NCBI GenBank assembly: GCA_005223375.1
Contig: RXOD01005465.1
Span: 1 to 13,926, forward strand
DNA from: Amoebophrya sp. AT5.2
Lineage: Eukaryota > Sar > Dinophyceae > Syndiniales > Amoebophryaceae
DNA: 13,926 nt
Reading direction: 5' to 3'
In this document: piece by piece, positions 7,980 to 13,926 of the stretch
Layout: each line of letters opens with the position of its first letter
How positions within the stretch are numbered: the first letter of the stretch is position 1
Notes under the pieces: model-generated
What the model was told of the DNA's origin: nothing
Seen by the model: the letters and a program-made list of their open reading frames with translations, nothing else
Database searches by the model: none
Translations under genes and position numbers: made by a program

Positions 7980-7994
7980 TTTCTCTGCAGAGCT

Positions 7995-8387
7995 TTGTAA
8001 TCACGTCCACGTCCTATGTCTGACCCTGACTTGCAAATCTTTCTTTTTGATGTCCTACCTAACACATTCACATCAGAGAAGCGAAGGTGTTCAAGGAAGT
8101 CATATACTTACTTACTGTTGACGATTATGTGGCTTGGTACTAACCTCGCCCTGGCTTACAGTTAAGGTGCGCACTTGAATCTACTTTAGACCGATGAACT
8201 AAGACGCATGCGATGAAGATCCTGGACGAGTGTCATGAGCCAGATACTTATAATCAAGCAATTTTCTTATATATCTATAAGAAAGAAGCGCCGGTGTTCT
8301 TTCATTGCGTTGACTCGAAGTCGAAATCGAAATCCTCGGGACTTCCTAGTAGATACCCTTCGGGTACAACATCCTGTTGCCGCCTCG
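7995..8387. other. Stealth 3' flank, no gene seen
   Basis: AT-leaning DNA between spacer B and the Stealth stop codon. The part from 8303 onward is homologous to the flank at 114-287, which lies past the anchor exon. A short palindromic AT stretch 'cttatatatctataag' lies at 8267-8282. No RNA gene or repeat unit beyond this was recognised. Confidence 0.5.
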
Positions 8388-10196
8388 CTAGTCCCCGCCC
8401 CGCATCATGCCGTCTTCAACTTCATCACCCCCTTCCGCGGACGGCGTCGTCCCACCACGAGCAGTACCTGGCACCACAGAAGATTTGAAGTACGCAGCCG
8501 CGCCCGCCCAACGGGTGAAGAGTAAAACAATAACGAGCATCGCGGCCGCGAGAGCAAGCATAATTGTCTTCGGGTCGGTTCTTTTGCTGGCTTCGCTGGC
8601 AGCGCGTCCTGCCTCCCGAGCGGTTTCGGGATCGTTGGCGGCGTCTGCGCACAATGCGCTCGGTGGCGTCACATGCTGCAACTTCTCAGGGCCGCCAGCG
8701 AACTTCCGGAGGAGGGCGTGGAGGGCAGTGATCTCTGCTTCGCACCCCGCATTCCCGAGTGCGTAGTCGTCGTTCATGCAAGCGACTGCTGGCTTTGGGC
8801 AGTTGTTCGGATCCTCCCACGCGGCGCGCATGCTTTTCTCGAAGTGAGCCGCTTTCTCGTCCTTCGGCACATCCCAGAAGTACGGCGACCGCTTCGAACC
8901 GCACAAGGATTCGTGTTTTCCGCTCGCAGTCGGAGTGGTCTGCGAGCCTTTTGGAGTTTTTGCACCTTCGCCTCGTACCTGCTCCAGCGGGCTCGCTTGA
9001 TACTCAAAGTAGTGGAAAAGGACCCAGTGCAAGCGAAAGCGAAACGATCCGTCGCAGGGCGCCAGGTTGCTCTTCATCGAACGGCATTTGATGTGCGGCA
9101 CCATGTCAGCAAGCCCTGACTCACCAGCGCCATAGCCCGTATCTGACGCTCGCCTCTCGTCCTCCGTCATCAACCAGTGTGCATCCATATTGGTCCGCAT
9201 TTCCTTCTTGGTCATCGCGTTGATTTGCTGCAGCGCCTTGGCGAGGTCGTTTTTGCGAAGCACAGTCGGCATGTGCGAAGCCCACAGCATCCCAACAGGA
9301 CAAGAGGAGCCCTTCTTACCTGCTTCCGGCTCCGGGCGCCGCTCTTTGGGAAGCTCAGCTTGCCTTGCGAGCAGGTACGGCCGACCGAACCTTGGGACTA
9401 ATTCTTGTCCACTTTCCCCTCGAATGTCTGACGCGTCTGTCGCCCGAAAGTCAAATAGATCGTGTGGCGATATCGGGCGCAAGAAGATCATGTCATCTTC
9501 GGCGTAAACAAAATGCTCCGCGAGCCCCGGAATCCTCCCGATTTGGGAGGTGATCGCGTCCGTGTTGAATGTTGGCAAGTCGTGGTCTCTACTCTTTGGG
9601 TCCCACATCTCTTGATGAGAGACAAAGTGCAGACGGTTTGTTTCCTCCGCCCAGAACGTCGATCCAGCGAAGTGCTGGCTCTTGCTCGCAGAAGACTTTT
9701 TGGAAGTCGAAAACCCAAACTGCCGCGTGGTGAGCCAGTTCGGCAGCTCTCCGTTGTGCACAATGTGGACCTTCCGGACGAAGGGCAGGTAGCGCTCGAT
9801 GGAAAGCAGGAGCGACTCCAGCGTCCCCAGGTCGCGCATCCGGTGCCACTGCTCTTTCTCCTTTGGGCAGAACGCCAGAAAGTGCTCCATCTGGTGCGCC
9901 GTCGCGATCACATACGGAATCACCACGTCGATCGGCGGAAGTTGCTGTGGTCCCGCAGTGGGGGTGCCGCCCCGCCCGAGCCGCGCACGCTTTAGGAAAC
10001 CGCTACCGCCCCCACCACTTCCCGTGGTCGCGGCGGAGGTGCGGCGCTGACGAGGAGCACCACGCTGGTGTCCGGACCTCCCAATTCCAAGCTCCGAAAA
10101 GGAATCGGCAGGCGGTGGCGCATAAGCCCGCGCCTGCAAGAATGTCACAGGCAGGCAGTACCGCAAAGGCAAAGGTCCGGACCATGTCCGACCCAT
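8388..10196 (-). CDS. Stealth-family sugar-phosphate transferase with C-terminal membrane anchor
   Basis: A 602-residue single-exon frame from the ATG at 10196 (ACCATGG); another in-frame ATG at 10238 adds 14 lysine-rich residues before what looks like a signal peptide (LPLRYCLPVTFLQARAYA), so the shorter start is preferred. Stealth proteins, including the GNPTAB alpha/beta subunits and bacterial capsule phosphotransferases, move hexose-1-phosphates from nucleotide sugars to glycans. Conserved regions appear in order: CR1-like IDVVIPYV (89-96); CR2 with TLESLLLSIERYLPFVRKVH (125-144), the HNGELPNWL piece and NTDAITSQIGRIPGLAEHF (211-229) followed by VYAEDDMIFLRPI; CR3-like SHMPTVLRKNDLAKAL (307-322); CR4-like CPKPAVACMNDDYALG (466-481). 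CR1 is weak, lacking the usual W and D. A membrane segment at about 544-562 is followed by a short AAYFKS tail shared with 288-436, which implies a luminal enzyme with type I topology. The role is probably phosphoglycan synthesis in the secretory pathway; specificity is unknown. Confidence 0.88.
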   Translation of the reverse strand: MGRTWSGPLPLRYCLPVTFLQARAYAPPPADSFSELGIGRSGHQRGAPRQRRTSAATTGSGGGGSGFLKRARLGRGGTPTAGPQQLPPIDVVIPYVIATAHQMEHFLAFCPKEKEQWHRMRDLGTLESLLLSIERYLPFVRKVHIVHNGELPNWLTTRQFGFSTSKKSSASKSQHFAGSTFWAEETNRLHFVSHQEMWDPKSRDHDLPTFNTDAITSQIGRIPGLAEHFVYAEDDMIFLRPISPHDLFDFRATDASDIRGESGQELVPRFGRPYLLARQAELPKERRPEPEAGKKGSSCPVGMLWASHMPTVLRKNDLAKALQQINAMTKKEMRTNMDAHWLMTEDERRASDTGYGAGESGLADMVPHIKCRSMKSNLAPCDGSFRFRLHWVLFHYFEYQASPLEQVRGEGAKTPKGSQTTPTASGKHESLCGSKRSPYFWDVPKDEKAAHFEKSMRAAWEDPNNCPKPAVACMNDDYALGNAGCEAEITALHALLRKFAGGPEKLQHVTPPSALCADAANDPETAREAGRAASEASKRTDPKTIMLALAAAMLVIVLLFTRWAGAAAYFKSSVVPGTARGGTTPSAEGGDEVEDGMMRGGD

Positions 10197-11518
10197 GGTA
10201 ACGCTTGAACGTAGTGATTTTTTTTTTGGGTAAATCATGAAAGGCCTGTGGGGGAAAGAAGGCCCGCGGGCATCGTGAAGAACGGTCTGCCATGCATTCC
10301 GGACGATGTTGATTCTTCGACGTACAGGCACGAACTTGTTCCTGCGAAATCAATCTTCATCAAAACAAAAGCAGGTGGTACGACGCTTAAGTATTAAGTA
10401 CGATCACGACAATCACGAAAGCAATCACGAAAGTTCAGTACGGAACAGGACAAGCACGCGAGTAAGTTGGACTCATCACGGAACGACAACGAGGTGGCTA
10501 CAAGGTCGGTGGCATCATTTTTACAGCAGTTAAAGTAGAAAAGCAACGAGGACCAACCTATCGCACAACGAACTTATCGGACCCAAAAGAACAACAAACG
10601 TCAATTTGTTCCGCGGTGACCAACCGCGGTGCGTCAGACCTCTGCACTGTTGTGGCAAGAAGGGAACTTCTGAAGAAAGTCTGGAACCGACTAGTTCGCT
10701 ACAACTCGTGGGGAAAAGAGAAATTAATAGGATTTTCTATGAGAACCAACGAGAAGTAGAACTGTCCCCCAGCATTGAGCGATACTTGGACTTTCAATGA
10801 ATCTGCCACTTACTATCATCTATCAGAAAACGTTGTACTACATCTACAGTGCACGGTTTCCGGAAGACGGCGCACCAGAAAATAAAGCCGTCCACCAAGC
10901 AGACAAAGTGATCATGAGCTAACGCCGACGCCGGTGTCGAGTCTTTTGTTCCTGTTCGTTTTCTCCTCCGCTTCACCTCCCCATCAGTCGTATCCGAGGT
11001 CAGGATCCAACATCCATTCACTACTAAGAAGCTTAGCATCACAATCACTTAGCGAAAGTCAGCACAAGAACCCATAGCTATGCATTAGACATTTTCATCT
11101 GCTGCACATGATCAACGACGACAGCTGCGCACGAAGTCAAAGGTGTTCACTGTTCAGATCACACGAAGTCGAAAAGTATTCTTTCAACGATACTACCCTC
11201 TGCTTTTGTAATCGATCCATGACAGCACCAGAGTGAGCAGATGAAGTACTGCGCACTAATTAAATTGTTGGTCGTGTACGTGTTTCCGGGACTCTATCTT
11301 TAGTTATAGGCGTCATTCGCTCTCGAGCTACGAGAAGTTCGACAGACGTTCAAAGAACGCGTCGCTCCGCTGGTTTAATATACGCTCGATATATAAGTTT
11401 AAGTACTCATGGTCGTGCCACCCATGAGCATGACCATGAATATGAAATATTATATAATATGACCCGCGTGAAGCTGAAGCTGCAGATGACCAGGCGCATT
11501 GATTTATCACTCGATGCA

Positions 11519-11554
11519 AAGATGAGATGGGGGAATAAGATGAGATGGGAGAAT
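11519..11554. repeat. 18-bp tandem duplication (AAGATGAGATGGGRGAAT twice)
   Basis: Two adjacent units at 11519-11536 and 11537-11554 differ at one base. This is a simple recent tandem duplication with no evident function. Confidence 0.85.
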
Positions 11555-11964
11555 GGCTTGATGTGATGTCGTTTTCCTTGGCGCTTTTTCAAAGCAGTCC
11601 AGGAGCTGCTCTGGTTTTTACTCGAATATGCCGGATAATCACGTTCATCTTCATCTGGAAAGTGCTCGGCAATCGCGAAAGCGCCGTGCCCGTAGTCATT
11701 CGATTCTCGTAGCGCTCCTCGTACCCCTAGCCGCTACCGTTACTTAGATATGCGGTTAAATTCTGACTGATCATATATGCTAAAGTTCAAGTCTTAAGCG
11801 CATCTATATCGCTGACTTGTTTCTTCAGCGCCTACCTTCAGGCTCTTCTTTATTTCCGAGCACAGTAGTTCCTAGCTTCTTGGTCGCTCTTTGTCGGCCA
11901 AACGTGTAACTTCCAACCTCCTGTTACGACTGAGAATTTGCAGAAGTGAGGTCTTTTCTTGATC

Positions 11965-12000
11965 CTACTTGTTCTTGTTCATCTACTTGTTCTTGTTCGT
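11965..12000. repeat. 18-bp tandem duplication in the kinase 3' flank
   Basis: Units ctacttgttcttgttcat and ctacttgttcttgttcgt are adjacent, with a further decayed unit after them. On the transcribed minus strand this is a purine-rich GAACAAGAACAAG run about 65-100 bases past the kinase stop, so probably inside its 3' untranslated region. Confidence 0.8.
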
Positions 12001-12064
12001 CCTCCTGTTCCTGTATATTGCTCATTATAAAACAAAAATAGTGTTCGTGCAGTTCTTGCACTGA

Positions 12065-13811
12065 TCAAAAGGTGCGGTCCCAGTCCGAGTTGTCGGTGTT
12101 CGCGATCTGTGGCGGCAGGTCCGACTCGTGCGCCCGAAAGTTGGCCAGATCCGTGTCGTTCCGCACCTTTGGCTTATGCGGCGGCTGCATGTCCAGAGTG
12201 TACAGTCTCTCCCAGTCGAACTGCACATACCTGTGTATTTCGGTCGTGGGATGGCACAACTTCGAAAACTCATCACCGGCGCAGTAAGCCTCATCACAAT
12301 TGATTCATCTCGAACATCCAGTTCGGGAACATAAAGCTTCGCTGCTTATGTGTCTGCGTCTTCGGGGTATCATTCTCAGCAGCTTCCGATATCGGTTTTA
12401 GAACGTTCCTAGGCATCCGTGCATGTCCTAGGCATCCGTGCAGTTCGACTCGGAGAGGCTGTGCACTCTGGACATGTGCCCAGAGTGTACAACCTCTCCC
12501 AAACGAACTGCACATACCTGTATCGATAAGAGTCCTATTGGCGATCCGAAGAATCCGAGGTTGTCTGGGGGTAGAGACCGATAGCGACCACGGGCGATCC
12601 CTTATGCAGTTCCGATCGAGAAACCCAGGCAGACCGTCGCCAAGCGATCAGGGCCTCTTCTGCCGGACCTAGCACACACCGAACGAATAAAACGACTCAC
12701 TGTGTTCACAGTGCGGCCAGTGCTCGAGAGAAAAACATCGCGACCAATCGTGTACATCGGATCAGGTGGCTTCTTCTGATTCGATGGTACAAGAATGATC
12801 CCCACGATCAGGGTATCTATTTCTTCCCTGATCGTGGGGATCATTCTCCACCATGGGGCGGGAGTGTCCGTCTACCTCGATTTTTTTATCCGCGAAGTGC
12901 CAAAGTGCAGCACGCACTAACTAATAGGGCAAGGTCTAAAAAAAAAAATTTGTTAATCACAATTTGAATACCACTTGTGAAGCCTGAGGTTTCGCAGGCC
13001 TTCGCCGCGGCACGGCAGCCGGTCCTCAGGGTGTTCCATCAGTAGTGCTTTCACAAGGTCCACGGCGTCTGGGTCTTTTTCTCTGTACTCGCTGAAGTCC
13101 ACCGTTCCCGTTACAGAAAGAACGAAAGATGATGAAACAGCCTATTAGCATCATTCAAACTACTAAAACTAAATTTTTATTCATATTCCATGAAGCGCAC
13201 TATACGGTTACGGGCCGATGCCGCAGCGACATCATATCCGAGAGACCAGCAAGTGCAAGACCCAACAATCGGCCGACACCAAAGACCTACTACAGACCCA
13301 TCGGACCCCAAGCAGCAAGAAGAGGAACACGAAAGTGCAAAGCATACTTTTAGAATACATTCATAGGTAAATAAATTATAAATAGTGTTTCATCTTCTTT
13401 CGCCCGGGTAAGTCCGTGCCCGCGAGAATTCGCTTGTAGGTCGCGGGCTGGTCCGCCGCCTCGAATGGCGCCCTCCCCGCCATAAGCTCGTGCACGAGGA
13501 TGCCCAGCGTCCACCAGTCTACGGCCCGTGTCATCCCCTGCATGCGGCACACCTCCGGCGCGAAGTAGTCCGGGGTCCCGCACGTCGTATACGTCTGCCC
13601 GTACGATATCTTCGCCAGCCCCATGTCCGTTAGCTTGCATCTTACAGAGGGGCGGTGGAAAAAACGACAACGAGCGATTCATTTACTTTCTTATTTACTT
13701 GGACGAATACTTGCTCTTGCAAAAATACAATGATACAGATTGATTGGTGACACTGCTGGTGCGCATACGTACTTCACTTAGCTCTCACCTTCGAGTCCAA
13801 CCGCAGTATCT
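12065..13811 (-). CDS. AGC-family (PKA/PKG-like) protein kinase, 3' exons; 5' part outside the window
   Basis: Best gene model on the minus strand: exons about 13809-13789, 13645-13415, 13102-12972 and 12230-12065. The phases agree at every junction. Reading along: ILRLDSKVRCKLTDMGLAK (catalytic-loop end and the DFG position, here DMG); TTCGTPDYFAPEV (activation loop with phosphorylatable T and the APE motif); AVDWWTLGILVHELMAGRAPF (helix F); YKRILAGT joined to VDFSEYREKDPDAVDLVKALL; EDRLPCRGEGLRNLRLHKW joined to YVQFDWERLYTLDMQPP; then an AGC C-tail ending NSDWDRTF, a hydrophobic-motif-like end. This order is diagnostic of AGC serine/threonine kinases. PKA catalytic subunit or cGMP-dependent kinase cannot be told apart without the N-terminus. 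The first small exon is the least certain. The stop is TGA at 12067-12065. No functional link to the glycosyltransferases is seen. Confidence 0.8.
12407..12520. repeat. Snap-back duplication of the last exon's 5' end
   Basis: Bases 12480-12520 repeat 12192-12232, the last exon's start and its acceptor, with about 4 differences in 42. Bases 12438-12471 are an inverted copy of the same exon segment with about 3 differences in 34. The two copies face each other across an 8-base loop (12472-12479) and can pair at 29 of 34 positions. Just left, tcctaggcatccgtgca is directly repeated (12407-12423, 12426-12442). Confidence 0.85.
12698..12713. repeat. Short perfect palindrome CACTGTG-TT-CACAGTG
   Basis: A seven-pair stem with a two-base loop inside the large kinase intron, about 80 bases from the longer hairpin. 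It may be chance; its proximity to two other foldbacks in the same intron is the only reason for listing it. Confidence 0.5.
12784..12854. repeat. Perfect 22-bp hairpin in the kinase intron
   Basis: Arms at 12792-12813 and 12826-12847 are perfectly complementary over 22 bases with a 12-base loop (tatctatttctt). A further five pairs (ATGGT 12784-12788 with ACCAT 12850-12854) extend the stem past a small internal loop. Total length is about 71 bases. It could be a small-RNA precursor, a miniature inverted-repeat element, or a recent snap-back duplication. Confidence 0.9.
13103..13414 (-). other. Non-canonical kinase intron of 312 bases with inverted termini
   Basis: Protein homology demands joining ...AGGCACG-type codons (A-G-T at 13415) to GTG-GAC-TTC (V-D-F at 13102). 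No shift within the ambiguity created by the direct repeat ACGG (13414-13417 and 13102-13105) gives GT-AG ends. Inside the ends lie inverted repeats: CGAAAGAAGATGAAAC (complement of 13387-13402) and CGAAAGATGATGAAAC (13123-13138), 15 of 16 matching, 12 and 20 bases from the respective ends. This is the structure expected for a DNA-transposon-like introner with a 4-base target duplication. Confidence 0.72.
13646..13788 (-). other. Probable second non-canonical kinase intron, 143 bases
   Basis: The donor side reads GACTCGAAG|GTGAGAGC and the acceptor side CCCCTCT|GTAAGATGC. Joining after AAG gives LDSKVRCKLTDMG, matching AGC-kinase spacing. The nearby AG in GTAAG would break the frame. GT is repeated at both junctions, leaving ends of GT-CT, TG-TG or GA-GT but not GT-AG. 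It depends on the short upstream exon being correctly identified, so it is less sure than the 312-base intron. Confidence 0.5.
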
Positions 13812-13926
13812 GCTTCTGCAACTACTTTAGCTATACCTCAGCAGATGGCACCGATGAACTCCTGGATGATAGTGGGTGGTAGATTGATAGATAGGTTGAA
13901 TCCACTACGCACAGTTGTTGGACCCG
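13812..13926. other. Window edge, probably further kinase intron
   Basis: A CAG acceptor-like site lies before the small exon at 13809, and no kinase-like residues were recognised beyond it. The catalytic-loop HRD motif and the N-lobe must lie to the right of the window. Confidence 0.35.

Larger units (their letters stand above)
6803..7994. repeat. Spacer repeat B, homologous to 3275-4445
   Basis: The second copy of the 1.2-kb spacer lies between the Stealth 3' end and the GT32 5' end. It shares with copy A the internal direct repeats (6907-6957 and 7360-7408), the near-invariant core, the 'gcgaagaattcctatttcatggt' block and the terminal TTAGGGGCTACC words. Differences are scattered substitutions and short indels, such as a 12-base insertion around 6920 and a 7-base one near 7388. 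Confidence 0.93.
10197..12064. other. About 1.9 kb between Stealth and the kinase gene, no gene recognised
   Basis: This must contain the Stealth 5' region and the kinase 3' untranslated region. Seen: a T-run at 10218-10227, a duplicated 'caatcacgaaag' near 10414-10435, AT-rich DNA with the perfect palindrome ATATTATATAATAT at 11447-11460, interlocking CATGG/CCATG inverted words at 11408-11438, and two short tandem repeats listed separately. Short open frames have no family resemblance. The Stealth 5' flank lacks a copy of the spacer repeat found before GT31 and GT32. Confidence 0.5.
12231..12971 (-). other. Kinase intron of 741 bases with GT-AG ends
   Basis: The donor is AAGTG|GTATTC at 12971 and the acceptor ACACAG|GTATGTG at 12231. 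Joining gives HKW-YVQFDW with the W codon split TG/G, which restores the AGC-kinase spacing between HKW and FDW. GGTAT occurs at both junctions, which could be a target duplication from intron gain. The intron holds an inverted and a direct copy of the start of the next exon (12438-12520) and a perfect hairpin (12792-12847). Confidence 0.8.

Noticed and set aside
10606..10800. 64-codon plus-strand frame before the kinase gene
   Set aside because: No motif, isolated, and of a length expected by chance.
12602..12844. 80-codon minus-strand frame in the kinase intron
   Set aside because: It runs through the perfect hairpin and has no homology; the flanking kinase exons require this region to be removed.
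1..13926. tRNA, rRNA, CRISPR array or autonomous transposon
   Set aside because: No cloverleaf, conserved rRNA stretch, regular spacer array, or transposase or reverse-transcriptase motif was seen by eye on either strand.

Overview
The window looks like nuclear DNA of a protist, most plausibly an alveolate and possibly a syndinian dinoflagellate such as Amoebophrya. The evidence is indirect. All recognisable genes lie on the minus strand. They include long intron-poor glycosyltransferase reading frames starting with ATG in fair eukaryotic contexts. They also include an AGC-family protein kinase split by introns, at least one of which cannot have GT-AG ends and instead sits between short direct repeats with inverted repeats near its termini. 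Introns of that type are known from Amoebophrya. No bacterial operon signals, tRNA, rRNA or CRISPR array were seen.

Layout, left to right (genes read right to left): 288-436, a short coding piece for a C-terminal membrane anchor; 437-1796, non-coding or intron-like DNA with a 52-bp inverted repeat (1013-1276); 1797-3170, a GT31-type galactosyltransferase-like gene; 3275-4445, spacer repeat A; 4764-6614, a GT32 (DXD, Och1-like) type II membrane glycosyltransferase; 6803-7994, spacer repeat B, homologous to A; 8388-10196, a Stealth-family sugar-phosphate transferase with a C-terminal membrane anchor; 10197-12064, about 1.9 kb without a recognisable gene; 12065 to about 13811, the 3' exons of an AGC (PKA/PKG-like) kinase whose 5' part lies beyond the window.

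The three glycan enzymes belong to unrelated families but share modules. GT31 and GT32 have homologous 5' flanks. GT32 and Stealth have homologous 3' flanks. The anchor piece at 288-436 is homologous to the C-terminal anchor and 3' flank of Stealth, and it can be spliced in frame to the end of the GT31 gene. I infer a secretory-pathway glycan or phosphoglycan assembly cluster evolving by segment duplication; this is not demonstrated. The kinase is probably unrelated. Its introns are the other notable content: a non-GT-AG intron with inverted termini, a second probable non-canonical intron, and a large intron holding a snap-back copy of the next exon and a perfect 22-bp hairpin.
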